From assembly GCA_026708505.1 (NCBI GenBank), contig JAPOUU010000009.1, positions 1-35,125 on the forward strand: a stretch of DNA of 35,125 bases, given 5' to 3'. Numbering within the stretch: the first letter of the stretch is position 1; the number at the start of each line of letters is the position of its first letter. The position numbers were made by a program, and so were the translations under genes. The notes under the pieces are model-generated. The model saw nothing but the letters and a program-made list of their open reading frames with translations, made no database searches and was not told the DNA's origin. Positions 9,785 to 18,555 of the stretch are shown in pieces. The DNA comes from Hyphomicrobiales bacterium. GTDB lineage: Bacteria; Pseudomonadota; Alphaproteobacteria; JAPOUT01.

Positions 9785-9858
9785 GCCCGAATCACCCTGT
9801 TTATGCTTATATCAAGGAGAAAGTTGCCCGAATCTGTAATGCGACTCCATATTTCCAT
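9781..9858 (-). CDS. Possible 25-residue leader ORF overlapping the uvrC start
   Basis: Within the 195-bp gap between folB and uvrC, a minus-strand ORF starts with ATG at 9858. It has a good Shine-Dalgarno (AAGGA at 9865-9869, 6 nt away), runs 25 codons (MEIWSRITDSGNF...) and ends in a TGA that overlaps the uvrC ATG as ATGA. The peptide resembles no family I know. The geometry suggests a translationally coupled leader. The same gap contains the 9-mer GCCCGAATC twice (9785-9793, 9826-9834) and its 8-nt core in inverted orientation at 9920-9927. It may be a chance ORF. Confidence 0.35.
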   Translation of the reverse strand: MEIWSRITDSGNFLLDISINRVIRA

Positions 9859-9979
9859 TACAAGTCCTTGAAAACACTGGGCTTTTTCGCAAACCTTTGA
9901 ATCCGGGGAAAATTGTCCTGATTCGGGAAGGCCCGCCGCACCGATTCTCAAACCCTCCTTTTGCCTGTGTGCAATTAGC

Positions 9980-10363
9980 CTAGCCCCGCCTGCGCAGGAT
10001 TTCCACGCCGACGGTGTTCGCATCCTTGACCGCATCGAGTTTTTCCACCCGGACCCAGACCATATCGATTCGCTCGTCCCCCTCGAGGCAGGCTTGCGCG
10101 GCCCGTTCCGCAACGGCCTCGGCGAGGCGGATTTTCCTGCCCTGGAACATTTCCCTGATTCGGCGGGCGACGGTGTCGTAGCAGATGACCTCCTCGATAT
10201 CCCCGGGTGATTCGCGCCACGAGCGCCGCGCCTCAAGCACGAGATTGATTCGCACGCACTGGGTTGAGAGAATCTCGTGCGGCTTGATGCCGAGACAAAG
10301 CTCGATGTGGAGATCCTTGATGAAAACACGGTATTTATCCGGCTCAAGCGGGGGAAGGGTCAT
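9980..10363 (-). CDS. folB: Dihydroneopterin aldolase family protein
   Basis: This 127-residue protein of the FolB/tunnelling-fold family cleaves 7,8-dihydroneopterin in folate synthesis. It starts YRVFIKDLHIELCLGIKPHE, the usual G-I-x-P-H-E segment with the conserved pterin-anchoring glutamate region. It contains CYDTVARRIREM and ends with VEKLDAVKDANTVGVEILRR, where a conserved lysine is expected. The ATG is 4 bp after the exchanger stop, so the two genes are probably co-transcribed. A folate enzyme here is also relevant to the folate-linked methyl transfer genes further on, though they are not adjacent. Confidence 0.85.
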   Translation of the reverse strand: MTLPPLEPDKYRVFIKDLHIELCLGIKPHEILSTQCVRINLVLEARRSWRESPGDIEEVICYDTVARRIREMFQGRKIRLAEAVAERAAQACLEGDERIDMVWVRVEKLDAVKDANTVGVEILRRRG

Positions 10364-10367
10364 GGGC

Positions 10368-11297
10368 TTAGGTTGTCAGGACGAAAATAAATCCCGCATA
10401 GCATAGCAGAAATACCCCTCCGGCGATCTTGCCGATGTCGCGCCCGCCCAGCAGAAACGGCAGCAGCACGAACGAGACGGCGAGCATCACCCAAAGATCG
10501 AAGCCGAGGAAGTGGGAGGCAACTTCGATGGGCTGTATCAGTGCGACGCTTCCGAGCACGAAGAAGATGTTGAAAATATTGGAACCGATGGCGTTGCCTA
10601 TGGCGAGTTCCATTTGTTTGCGCATAGCGGCGAGGGTCATTGCGGCGATTTCGGGCAGGGACGTTCCCACGGCAATCAGGCTGACCCCGATGACCGCTTC
10701 GGAAACGCCCCAGTGGCGCGCAACCGCGGCGCCGTTTTCGACAAGCAGGCCCGCTCCCAGCGGCATGGCGGCAACGGCGACGAGGATTTGCAGCGCCGAC
10801 AGCAAAAACCCGTTCCTGCCGGCGGACGTTTCGCCGTCCGCGTTATCGACCCGTCCGCGCCGTGCGGCATCAATCCAATAGACGACGACCCCGAAAGCGC
10901 ACGCGAACAGCACCGCGCCGAAGATGCGGGAGATTTCTCCGTATAGGCACATTGGCACCAGAAGCAGACTTGCAAAAATCATGATGTTCGTGTTGGTGAG
11001 CACCATGGGGCGGTTGCTCGGCACGGAGCAGAAAAGCGCGGGAAGCCCGAGCACAATGAGGATGTTGGCGATATTGGAGCCGATGACGTTGCCGATTGCG
11101 ATTTCGCCGCGTCCTTCGAGCGCCGCCGAAAGCGAAGTGAAGAATTCCGGCGCGGATGTTGCGAAGGCGACAACGGAGAGTCCGACGATAATGTGGGGCA
11201 CGCCGAGGGTTTCGGCGATGCGCGCTCCGCCGCGCACGAGCTGGTCGCCGCCGAACAATAACAGGGCGAGTCCGCCGATGAATAGGAGATAAACCAT
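10368..11297 (-). CDS. CaCA-family calcium/sodium antiporter (YrbG-like)
   Basis: This 309-residue membrane protein has about ten hydrophobic helices and the two inverted alpha-repeats that define Na+/Ca2+ exchangers: VVAFATSAPEFFTSLSAALE with GNVIGSNIANILIVLG in the first half, and IAVGTSLPEIAAMTLAAM with GNAIGSNIFNIFFVLG in the second. The acidic residues in the S-x-PE motifs bind the cation. The start MVYLLFIGG is chosen because homologues begin there; the open frame extends 18 codons further upstream. It is divergent from the KefB-like gene, with 77 bp between them, and is followed by folB. Confidence 0.9.
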   Translation of the reverse strand: MVYLLFIGGLALLLFGGDQLVRGGARIAETLGVPHIIVGLSVVAFATSAPEFFTSLSAALEGRGEIAIGNVIGSNIANILIVLGLPALFCSVPSNRPMVLTNTNIMIFASLLLVPMCLYGEISRIFGAVLFACAFGVVVYWIDAARRGRVDNADGETSAGRNGFLLSALQILVAVAAMPLGAGLLVENGAAVARHWGVSEAVIGVSLIAVGTSLPEIAAMTLAAMRKQMELAIGNAIGSNIFNIFFVLGSVALIQPIEVASHFLGFDLWVMLAVSFVLLPFLLGGRDIGKIAGGVFLLCYAGFIFVLTT

Positions 11298-11374
11298 TTC
11301 GGTGACGATACGCCCGCGGTGGTGCAATGTCGAGCGGTTGCACATAAGCACTGTAATGGGCTAGGCTAGAGGCA

Positions 11375-13117
11375 ATGGAACACGCAAAAGATGTCGTGGG
11401 CGGCATTCCTTATGTTAAAGAAGCCATCATATTTTTGATGGCAACGGTTGCGATTGTTCCGCTGTTTCACCACCTTCGCGCCTCGCCCGTTCTTGGATAC
11501 CTCTTCGTCGGAGCGCTGATAGGGCCCTTCGGCCTGCAAATCGTCGCGCACGCCGAGGGCGTTCATGTGATTGCCGAATTGGGCGTGGTGTTCCTGCTCT
11601 TTGCCATCGGGCTTGAACTTTCACTGACGCGACTTCGGGCCATGCGCCGAATCCTTTTCGGACTGGGCGGCTTGCAGGTGCTCGTGAGCGGCGCGGTCAT
11701 CGGGGGAGTTGCGTATCTTTGGGGCGTGAGCGAGCGCGCAGCCATCGTGATTGGCGTCGCCCTGGCGCTTTCCTCAACGGCCGTGGTGGTGCAGCTGCTG
11801 GTCGAGCGCGGCGCGTTTGCACTTCCGGTCGGACGCACCAGTTTCGCGATCCTTCTGCTTCAAGACCTTGCCGTCGTACCGTTGCTTGCGCTCATCGGCG
11901 CGCTCGGCGGCGCGGCAACCGAGAGCATTTATCCCACGCTCGGCGCGGTCGGCCTCAAAACCATCTTTGTAATTTTGTTGATCTTCCTGATTGGCGGCTG
12001 GGCGATGCGGTTTTTGTTTCCGTTCATTGCGAACACGCGCAACCCCGAGCTTCTCACGGCGCTGGCGCTGCTGGCGATTCTCGGAGCGGCTTCGCTGACG
12101 CGGGCGGCAGGCTTGTCGATGGGGCTGGGGGCGTTTTTAATCGGATTGCTGCTGGCGGAGAGCGAGTTCCGGCACCAGGTCGCATCGGATACTTTTTCCT
12201 TCCGCGGATTGTTTTTGGGGATGTTCTTCATCTCGATAGGCATGAGTCTCGACTTCTTCTCTTTGCAGGATTTTTGGGTGGAGCTGATCATCGGCGTTGT
12301 CGGGCTGATCGCCGTGAAGGCCGCGATTCTCTATGCGCTGTGCCGGTGCTTTCACATTCCTGCGCCCGATGCGATGCGCGCGTGCCTGCTGCTGGCGGCA
12401 GGAGGAGAGTTTGCACTTGTGGCGGTCAGCGCATCCCTTGAGGTCGCGCTGTTTTCCGAATATGTCGGACAGTTGATCTTTTCGATAGCGGTTGTCTCGA
12501 TGATTCTCACGCCCCTGCTCGCCCAGCTCGGCGACAGCCTCGCTATACGCATGGAGAAGGCGTCCCTTGAAGCACGGCCCGAATCCGCCGCCGAGGATGC
12601 GCGAAGTTTGGAAAATCACGTTGTCCTTGCCGGATACGGGCGGGTCGGCAGGGCCGTCGCGCAATTGCTCCAGGAACAGAACGTTCCCTTCGTCGCGCTG
12701 GATATGGACATCGCGCGCGTCCGGACGTATGCGGATGCGGGCGAACCGGTTTATTACGGCGACGCCTCGCGCGCGGAAATATTGCGCCGCGTGGGAATCG
12801 AGCGCGCCTCCCTGGTTCTGGTGACAATAGACGAGCCGCGCATGAGTTTGCGCACCATCTCGACAATTGCGCGGGATTGGCCGAAACTTTTGATTCACGC
12901 GCGCGCATATGATTCGGACCATGCCGAAGAGTTGATGACGATGGGAGCCGCGCATGTCGTCCTCGACACGGTCGAAACGACCGTCAGCCTTGCCGGGTAT
13001 GTCCTGCGCGACCTGGGCGCTCCGATGGATTCCATCGGCTTGATGTTGGAATCCATGCGCGACGGATATCGAATCCCCGGCGAGGAAGCGGAAGGGGATG
13101 ACAAACCGGCGTCTTAA
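11375..13117 (+). CDS. KefB/KefC-type monovalent cation:proton antiporter with RCK domain
   Basis: This 580-residue CPA2-family transporter has an N-terminal membrane domain of about 12 helices (residues 1-395; LGYLFVGALIGPFGL, ALALSSTAVVVQLL, LLLQDLAVVPLLAL) and a cytoplasmic TrkA-N/RCK domain with GYGRVGRAVAQLL at about residue 420 followed by acidic VALDMD. It probably exports K+ or Na+ in exchange for H+. The tail after the RCK domain is too short for a full TrkA-C domain. The ATG at 11375 follows a modest Shine-Dalgarno-like AGAGG. It stands apart from the downstream oxidase and transhydrogenase genes by 31 bp. Confidence 0.9.
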   Translation: MEHAKDVVGGIPYVKEAIIFLMATVAIVPLFHHLRASPVLGYLFVGALIGPFGLQIVAHAEGVHVIAELGVVFLLFAIGLELSLTRLRAMRRILFGLGGLQVLVSGAVIGGVAYLWGVSERAAIVIGVALALSSTAVVVQLLVERGAFALPVGRTSFAILLLQDLAVVPLLALIGALGGAATESIYPTLGAVGLKTIFVILLIFLIGGWAMRFLFPFIANTRNPELLTALALLAILGAASLTRAAGLSMGLGAFLIGLLLAESEFRHQVASDTFSFRGLFLGMFFISIGMSLDFFSLQDFWVELIIGVVGLIAVKAAILYALCRCFHIPAPDAMRACLLLAAGGEFALVAVSASLEVALFSEYVGQLIFSIAVVSMILTPLLAQLGDSLAIRMEKASLEARPESAAEDARSLENHVVLAGYGRVGRAVAQLLQEQNVPFVALDMDIARVRTYADAGEPVYYGDASRAEILRRVGIERASLVLVTIDEPRMSLRTISTIARDWPKLLIHARAYDSDHAEELMTMGAAHVVLDTVETTVSLAGYVLRDLGAPMDSIGLMLESMRDGYRIPGEEAEGDDKPAS

Positions 13118-13148
13118 GGCTAATGTTTGGAAAGAAAGAGAGGCATTT

Positions 13149-13298
13149 ATGAACGAAACAGATAAAAACCAATGGGGAGCGGCGATGGAACGCCGCGAAC
13201 ACGAGCGCACCTACGAGAGTTTTTTGGTGTTGTTGAAATGGAGCATTATCGGTATTGCCGTCGCTTTGGTGGTGGTGGCGATTGCGATGTCCAGGTAG
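13149..13298 (+). CDS. Small aa3-type cytochrome c oxidase subunit IV
   Basis: This 49-residue protein has a charged N-terminus with the family-like stretch HERTYESFLVLLKWSIIG and one transmembrane helix (about residues 29-47). It matches the bacterial aa3 oxidase subunit IV family found in Alphaproteobacteria, where this gene commonly sits directly before the transhydrogenase genes. The ATG at 13149 is chosen over an in-frame start at 13098 that lies inside the antiporter gene; an AG-rich Shine-Dalgarno (AGAGAGG) precedes it. pntAA follows after 6 bp. Confidence 0.75.
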   Translation: MNETDKNQWGAAMERREHERTYESFLVLLKWSIIGIAVALVVVAIAMSR

Positions 13299-13304
13299 GC
13301 ATCC

Positions 13305-14453
13305 ATGAAAGTCGGGTGCATTCGCGAGTGCCGCGTCGGCGAGACACGTGTGGCGATTTCGCCGGAGACGGCCGGGAAGTTTTGCGCCCAGGGCGCGGAG
13401 GTTCTGGTGGAAAGCGGCGCGGGCGGAGAATCCTTGTTTCCCGACGAGGCCTACTCGAAAGCCGGCGCGTCCGTTCTGGGAAGCGCGGCGGAGGTTCTCG
13501 CGCAGGCGGACTTGTTGTTGAAAGTGCGCGCGCCGGAAGAAGGGGAGTTGCGCTCGATGAAAAAAGGCGCGGCGCTGGTCGGCATCCTCGAGCCGAACGG
13601 AACACCGGGCCCGCGCGCTTACGCCGAAGCGAACATCACCGCCTTTGCCATGGAGTTTGCGCCGCGAATCACAAGGGCGCAATCGATGGACGTGCTGTCG
13701 TCGCAGGCCAATCTCGCCGGATATAAAGCCGTCCTTGAAGCAAGCACGCACTATTCCCGCATGTTCCCGATGATGATGACGGCCGCGGGCGCGATAGCCC
13801 CCGCCCGGGTGTTCATCATGGGCGTCGGCGTCGCAGGACTGCAGGCGATTGCAACGGCGAAGCGCCTGGGCGCCATCGTGTCGGCGACCGATGTTCGCGC
13901 GGCAACCAAGGAACAGGTCGAGAGTCTCGGCGCGACATTCGTAATGGTGGAAGATGCCGACGCGGGCGACAGCGAAACCGCAGGCGGTTACGCGAAAGAG
14001 ACATCGGAAGAATACCGCCGCGCACAAGAGAAGGTGGTCAGCGAACACATCGCCAAGCAGGACATCGTGATTACGGCGGCGTTCGTTCCGGGACGCCCCG
14101 CGCCGAAACTGGTAACCCGCGAAATGCTCTCGAGCATGCGCGACGGCTCCATCGTTGTGGATCTGGCCGTGGAGCAAGGAGGCAATTGCGAAGGCTCGCA
14201 GACGGGCGAAGTCGTCGTCAAGCAGGGCGTGAAACTTGTAGGCTTGCGCAACATGGCGGGACGCTTGCCGGCGGATGCTTCCGCCTTGTATGCGCGCAAC
14301 CTGTTTAGTTTTGCAGGATTGCTGCTGCAGGGCGAGGAAGGCGCAAAAACTTTCGCGCCCGACTGGGACGACGAGATCATCCAGGCGACCCTGTTGACGC
14401 GGGACGGCGCGGTGGTTCATCCAAACTTTCAAACCAACAAGGGAGCGGCATGA
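13305..14453 (+). CDS. pntAA: NAD(P) transhydrogenase subunit alpha part 1 (NAD-binding)
   Basis: This 382-residue soluble domain (dI) binds NAD(H) in the proton-translocating transhydrogenase. The alanine dehydrogenase/PNT N-terminal fold begins [20 protein letters not shown]. The region [20 protein letters not shown] and the Rossmann site [19 protein letters not shown] are conserved. The last residues overlap pntAB (ATGA). The split-alpha organisation (separate dI and membrane dII-alpha genes) is the alphaproteobacterial type, unlike the fused E. coli PntA. Confidence 0.96.
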   Translation: MKVGCIRECRVGETRVAISPETAGKFCAQGAEVLVESGAGGESLFPDEAYSKAGASVLGSAAEVLAQADLLLKVRAPEEGELRSMKKGAALVGILEPNGTPGPRAYAEANITAFAMEFAPRITRAQSMDVLSSQANLAGYKAVLEASTHYSRMFPMMMTAAGAIAPARVFIMGVGVAGLQAIATAKRLGAIVSATDVRAATKEQVESLGATFVMVEDADAGDSETAGGYAKETSEEYRRAQEKVVSEHIAKQDIVITAAFVPGRPAPKLVTREMLSSMRDGSIVVDLAVEQGGNCEGSQTGEVVVKQGVKLVGLRNMAGRLPADASALYARNLFSFAGLLLQGEEGAKTFAPDWDDEIIQATLLTRDGAVVHPNFQTNKGAA

Positions 14454-14758
14454 TGGAAGCGGTTGATTCGTCCTTATTTTTGCTGGTGATCTTCATCCTG
14501 GCGGTTTTTGTCGGCTACTTCGTGGTGTGGTCCGTAACGCCCGCGCTGCATACGCCGTTGATGTCGGTAACGAACGCGATTTCATCGGTGATTGTCGTCG
14601 GCGCGCTCATTGCGCTGGGCCTGGACAGCGCCGACGCAACAGGAACGACGGCAAAGTTGCTTGGCTTCTTTGCGGTGCTGCTGGCCGCGGTGAATATTTT
14701 CGGCGGCTTCATGGTGACGTGGCGAATGCTGTCGATGTATCGAAAGCGGGAGAAATAG
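14450..14758 (+). CDS. pntAB: NAD(P) transhydrogenase subunit alpha part 2 (membrane)
   Basis: This 102-residue protein carries the first membrane segments of the proton channel (dII). Three to four hydrophobic helices are visible, with the conserved [20 protein letters not shown] segment. The ATG at 14450 overlaps the pntAA stop; a second ATG follows at 14453, so the exact start may be one codon later. pntB begins 3 bp after its stop. Confidence 0.95.
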   Translation: MMEAVDSSLFLLVIFILAVFVGYFVVWSVTPALHTPLMSVTNAISSVIVVGALIALGLDSADATGTTAKLLGFFAVLLAAVNIFGGFMVTWRMLSMYRKREK

Positions 14759-14761
14759 AAG

Positions 14762-16168
14762 ATGTCCGGAAATCTCGCCGCCTCGCTTTATGTACTTGCC
14801 GCAATATTGTTCATCCTTGCGTTGCGGGGATTGTCGTCTCCGGAGAGTTCGCGCACGGGAAACATGCTCGGCATTGTCGGAATGGTCGTTGCGATGGGAA
14901 CGACCCTGTTCCTGCTTCAGGACGACAGCGCGCTAACCTGGGGAGGAATTCTCCTCGCCGTTGCAATCGGCGGAGGCATCGGCGCCGTGATTGCGCGCAA
15001 GATTGCAATGACGGCGATGCCGCAGTTGGTTGCGGCGTTTCACTCGTTGGTCGGAATGGCCGCCGTGCTGGTTGCATGGGCGGCGTTTCTCGCGCCGGAC
15101 GCCTTTGACATCGCCGCGCCGGGCGGCGGCATCCACGGGCTTTCGGCGCTCGAGATGTCGCTGGGCGTCGCAATCGGCGCGATAACTTTCTCGGGCTCGA
15201 TAATCGCATTTGCGAAACTTCAAGGCGTAATGTCGGGAGCGCCGATATTGCTGCCCGGACGCCATGTCATCAACTTGTTGATTGGCGCGGTGATTCTGCT
15301 GGGCATTTTGCTTGTGTCCGTTGATGCGTCCTATCAAACCATTTGGCTGTTTGCGGTTGTCACGCTGCTGAGTTTTTTGATTGGCTTGCTGATCATCATT
15401 CCCATCGGCGGCGCGGACATGCCCGTTGTGGTGTCGATGCTGAATTCCTACTCGGGATGGGCTGCGGCGGGAATCGGTTTTACGCTCTCGAACATGGCGC
15501 TGATTATTACCGGCGCGTTGGTCGGCTCGTCGGGTGCGATTTTGAGTTACATCATGTGCCGCGGAATGAACCGCTCTTTTATAAGCGTCATTCTCGGAGG
15601 CTTCGGCGGCGAGGAAAGCGCGGCCGGCGGAGCGGTGGAGACGCGCTCGGTCAAACAGGGCAACGCTTCGGATGCCTCCTTCATCATGGAGAACGCCGCT
15701 TTCGTCATCATCGTTCCGGGCTACGGAATGGCGGTGGCACAGGCGCAGCACGCATTAAGGGAGATGGCGGATATATTAAAGGCCCGCGGCGTGAAGGTCG
15801 CCTACGCCATTCATCCGGTTGCCGGACGCATGCCCGGGCACATGAACGTCCTGCTTGCCGAAGCGGGTGTTCCGTATGATGAAGTTTTCGAACTTGAAGA
15901 TATCAACAGCCAATTCGCCCAGGCCGATGTCGCTTTTGTAATCGGCGCCAACGACGTCACCAACCCGTCCGCCAAAACCGACAAGAGTTCGCCGATTTAC
16001 GGAATGCCCGTGCTTGATGTTGAGAAGGCGCGCACCGTTTTGTTTTCCAAGCGCGGAATGGGTGCGGGCTATGCGGGCGTTGAGAATGAACTGTTCTTCC
16101 GCGACAACACGATGATGTTGTTCGGCGACGCCCGAAAGATGGTCGAGGAGATTGTAAAGTCTTTTTAG
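14762..16168 (+). CDS. pntB: NAD(P) transhydrogenase subunit beta
   Basis: This 468-residue subunit provides the remaining membrane helices (about residues 1-260) and the NADP(H)-binding domain dIII. Visible dIII motifs are VPGYGMAVAQAQHALREMA, YAIHPVAGRMPGHMNVLLAE, VIGANDVTNPSAKTD and YGMPVLDVEKARTV. The complex couples hydride transfer between NADH and NADP+ to proton flow and is a main NADPH source in aerobes. After the stop there is only a weak stem (AATCCT/AGGATT, 16183-16199) and then the convergent small ORF behind rpsU. Confidence 0.97.
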   Translation: MSGNLAASLYVLAAILFILALRGLSSPESSRTGNMLGIVGMVVAMGTTLFLLQDDSALTWGGILLAVAIGGGIGAVIARKIAMTAMPQLVAAFHSLVGMAAVLVAWAAFLAPDAFDIAAPGGGIHGLSALEMSLGVAIGAITFSGSIIAFAKLQGVMSGAPILLPGRHVINLLIGAVILLGILLVSVDASYQTIWLFAVVTLLSFLIGLLIIIPIGGADMPVVVSMLNSYSGWAAAGIGFTLSNMALIITGALVGSSGAILSYIMCRGMNRSFISVILGGFGGEESAAGGAVETRSVKQGNASDASFIMENAAFVIIVPGYGMAVAQAQHALREMADILKARGVKVAYAIHPVAGRMPGHMNVLLAEAGVPYDEVFELEDINSQFAQADVAFVIGANDVTNPSAKTDKSSPIYGMPVLDVEKARTVLFSKRGMGAGYAGVENELFFRDNTMMLFGDARKMVEEIVKSF

Positions 16169-16189
16169 GAGGGTTTTTCGCGAATCCTG

Positions 16190-16273
16190 CTAAAGGATTA
16201 TCATCATGACAAGAAACCCGATTGCAAACGCAACCGCTACTCCGCCATCGTAAAACGTGGGCTTCGTTTTCAT
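16190..16273 (-). CDS. Putative 27-residue membrane protein downstream of rpsU
   Basis: A minus-strand ATG at 16273 opens a 27-codon ORF that reads MKTKPTFYDGG and then an unbroken hydrophobic stretch of about 16 residues up to its stop at 16190. A strong Shine-Dalgarno (AGGAGA) lies 6 nt upstream of the ATG, inside the 24-bp gap after the rpsU stop. The layout is a positively charged head plus a single short transmembrane helix, as in many bacterial small membrane proteins. I do not recognise a family. The ribosome-binding site and co-directional position behind rpsU argue that it is translated. Confidence 0.55.
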   Translation of the reverse strand: MKTKPTFYDGGVAVAFAIGFLVMMIIL

Positions 16274-16297
16274 GTTCTTCTCCTGTTGTTTTAGGGT

Positions 16298-16513
16298 TTA
16301 GCGCCGGGAACCGGAGAAGTCGCGCTGTGTCCGCTTGCGGGTGAGTTTTCTAGCGCGTCTCATGGCTTCGGCCTTTTCCCTGGCTCGCTTTTCGGAGGGT
16401 TTTTCGTAGGCGGTGCGGAGCTTCATCTCGCGGAAGACGCCTTCACGCTGGAGCTTTTTCTTGAGAACCTTGAGGGCCTGGTCAATGTTATTATCTCGGA
16501 CGATGATGTACAC
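16298..16513 (-). CDS. rpsU: 30S ribosomal protein S21
   Basis: This 71-residue S21 begins [20 protein letters not shown] and has the conserved [20 protein letters not shown] followed by a highly basic C-terminus ([13 protein letters not shown]). The start codon is GTG (bases 16513-16511), supported by an AAAGGAA Shine-Dalgarno 7 nt upstream. It is divergent from a COQ9-family gene, the arrangement that gave that family its old name 'rpsU-divergently transcribed protein'. Confidence 0.97.
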   Translation of the reverse strand: MYIIVRDNNIDQALKVLKKKLQREGVFREMKLRTAYEKPSEKRAREKAEAMRRARKLTRKRTQRDFSGSRR

Positions 16514-16574
16514 TGTTGATTCCTTTTGTTTAGGGATATTGTTTGTAGCATGTTGTGTTTCGGGAGTCTAGTCA

Positions 16575-17210
16575 ATGGTGGATGATGCGATGGAAGAGAT
16601 TCGCGAGCGGATGCTGGCAGCGGCCCTGCAGCATGCCGGAGATGTAGGGTGGGACAAGGCCTTCGAGCGCGCGCTTGAGGGGGAGGACAGCGATATTGGA
16701 ATTCTGGCATTCGGGAGCGCCAGGGATCTGGTCTTGCATTTTTTCGCCGACGGAGACAGGCGGATGCTGGAAGTTTTGGGAGAAGCGGATTTGGAGGAGA
16801 TGCGCGTGCGCGACAAGATTCGCTTTGCGGTGAAATCCAGACTGGAGGCGGATTTGGCCCATCGCGAGGCGGTGAGAAGGGGAATATCGTTTTTGTCCTT
16901 GCCGGGGATGTTGCCGGCGGGGGTGTCGGCACTATACGGGAGCGCCGATGCGATGTGGCGCGGAATCGGAGACAAATCGGTTGATTTCAACTTCTACAGC
17001 AAGCGCAGCATACTGGCCATGGTTCACGGTTCGACGACCTTGTTTTGGCTAGACGACAACAGCGAAGGGCAGGAGGCGACTTGGAAATTTCTGGACAGAA
17101 GAATTGAGGATGTAATGTCGTTTGAGGGGGTGAAGGCGAAAGTGCGCGAATCATGCGCGGGAGCCGGAGGCATTTGGGGAATGTTAGGAAGATTACGTTA
17201 CCCTAATTGA
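16575..17210 (+). CDS. COQ9-family protein (ubiquinone biosynthesis auxiliary)
   Basis: This 211-residue protein matches the COQ9 / rpsU-divergently transcribed family. It has a TetR-like helical start (EIRERMLAAALQHAGDVGWD), GSARDLVLHFFADGDRRMLE, the central RDKIRFAVKSRLE, and the C-terminal YGSADAMWRGIGDKSVDFNFYSKRS region that in COQ9 forms the lipid-binding surface. COQ9 presents ubiquinone precursors to COQ7 hydroxylase. It is divergent from rpsU, with 61 bp between the starts. The C-terminus ends shortly after GGIWGMLGRLR. Confidence 0.9.
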   Translation: MVDDAMEEIRERMLAAALQHAGDVGWDKAFERALEGEDSDIGILAFGSARDLVLHFFADGDRRMLEVLGEADLEEMRVRDKIRFAVKSRLEADLAHREAVRRGISFLSLPGMLPAGVSALYGSADAMWRGIGDKSVDFNFYSKRSILAMVHGSTTLFWLDDNSEGQEATWKFLDRRIEDVMSFEGVKAKVRESCAGAGGIWGMLGRLRYPN

Positions 17211-17268
17211 TGGTAGCGTTTGCCTGCCGTTTTGATGCAGGAAGCCATGTAACATCCACTCAATTAAC

Positions 17269-17304
17269 TTGCGTAATCCCCGACCTCCCATTTACATTAA
17301 CCCC
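17269..17304 (+). promoter_or_regulatory. Possible soxB promoter giving a leaderless message
   Basis: TTGCGT (17269-17274) and TACATT (17293-17298) are 18 bp apart and resemble sigma-70 -35 and -10 boxes. Transcription would begin about at the soxB ATG (17305), and no Shine-Dalgarno precedes that ATG. The rest of the 94-bp gap after COQ9 holds only a weak 5-bp stem (CCTGC/GCAGG, 17223-17241). Confidence 0.35.
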
Positions 17305-18555
17305 ATGCAGAAATATTCCCTCTTTTCCCTTCTCAACGGCGCCCTTCACAGCCACGAAAACTGGAAACCCGCATGGCGCTCCCCCGATCCCAAACCCGAC
17401 TATGACATTGCCGTTATCGGCGCCGGAGGCCATGGTCTCGCCACCGCCTACTACCTCGCCAAAGACCACAACCTCACCAACGTCGTCGTGCTGGAAAAGG
17501 GCTGGCTCGGCGGCGGCAATACCGGACGAAACACCACGATCATCCGCTCCAACTATCTCCGCGATGATTCCATCGCCATCTATGAACTCGCCCGCTCCCT
17601 CTACGAGAATCTCAGCACAGATTTAAATTTCAACACGATGTTCTCGCCGCGGGGACTTTTGATGCTCTGCCAAACCGAACATGATGTGCGCGCCATGCGC
17701 CGCCATGCCTATGCCGGACGCAACAAGGGCCTGGACGTAAAGATGCTCACACCCGCCGAGGTCAAACAACTTGTGCCCTTGCTGAACTGTTCGGCCCAAG
17801 CGCGCTATCCCGTTCTCGGCGCACTGTATCAGCCCCGCGGCGGGACCGCGCGCCATGACGCCATCGCATGGGGATACGCCCGCGGCGCCTCCCAACGCGG
17901 CGTGGACATCATACAGAACTGCGCGGTTACGGGAATCCGCCGCGAGGGCGACAAGATTGCCGGCGTCGAAACCGAACGCGGCTACATCCGCGCAAACAAA
18001 GTCGCCATCGTCACCGCGGGACATGCGGGACAAGTCGCCGAGATGGCGGGGCTGCGTCTGCCCCTTGAGAGCCTCGCACTGCAAGCATGCGTGACCGAAC
18101 CGCTCAAGCCGTGCCTTGACGTCGTCGTGATGGCGAACACGGTGCACGGATACATCAGCCAGTCGGACAAGGGCGAGTTGGTTATCGGAGGCGGTTCCGA
18201 CGCCTACAACAACTACTCGCAACGCGGCTCTTTTTCCTCGATTGAACACACCATCACGGCGTTGGTCGAGATGTTTCCGATACTTGCGCGCACCCGGATG
18301 CTGCGCCAATGGGGAGGCGTGATTGACATGACCGGCGACCGTTCGCCGATAATTTCCAAAACCGACATCAACGGACTCTATCTCAACTGCGGGTGGGGAA
18401 CGGGCGGATTTAAGGCCATACCGGGATCAGGCAAAGTATTTGCCGACACCATTGCCAACGACCGCCCGCATCCCTTTGCCGAGCCGTTCGGATTGCAACG
18501 CTTCATCACCGGACGCCTGATTGACGAGTCCATCGCCGCGGCGGTCGCGCATTAA
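17305..18555 (+). CDS. soxB: Sarcosine oxidase subunit beta
   Basis: This 416-residue flavoprotein is the catalytic amine-oxidising subunit of heterotetrameric sarcosine oxidase. The FAD site IAVIGAGGHGLATAYYLAKD is near residue 35, and GGGNTGRNTTIIRSNYL follows as in SoxB. The segment TARHDAIAWGYARGA holds a histidine (about residue 184) at the position expected for covalent FMN. The end motif NCGWGTGGFKAIPGSG is typical of the family. The length equals known SoxB proteins. The ATG at 17305 is preferred to an in-frame start 12 codons upstream. Its last codons (IDESIAAAVAH) are duplicated 480 bp downstream. Confidence 0.96.
   Translation: MQKYSLFSLLNGALHSHENWKPAWRSPDPKPDYDIAVIGAGGHGLATAYYLAKDHNLTNVVVLEKGWLGGGNTGRNTTIIRSNYLRDDSIAIYELARSLYENLSTDLNFNTMFSPRGLLMLCQTEHDVRAMRRHAYAGRNKGLDVKMLTPAEVKQLVPLLNCSAQARYPVLGALYQPRGGTARHDAIAWGYARGASQRGVDIIQNCAVTGIRREGDKIAGVETERGYIRANKVAIVTAGHAGQVAEMAGLRLPLESLALQACVTEPLKPCLDVVVMANTVHGYISQSDKGELVIGGGSDAYNNYSQRGSFSSIEHTITALVEMFPILARTRMLRQWGGVIDMTGDRSPIISKTDINGLYLNCGWGTGGFKAIPGSGKVFADTIANDRPHPFAEPFGLQRFITGRLIDESIAAAVAH

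Noticed and set aside
12137-13210. 357-codon minus-strand frame over the KefB-like gene
   Set aside because: It is a shadow of a well-supported antiporter gene and has no recognisable motif.
12984-14432. 482-codon minus-strand frame over pntAA
   Set aside because: It is antisense to the transhydrogenase alpha gene and its neighbours, rich in His/Arg/Gly as typical shadow translation, with no ribosome-binding site or recognisable domain.
16183-16199. pntB terminator
   Set aside because: The AATCCT/AGGATT stem is only 6 bp, A/T-rich and not followed by a T-tract.
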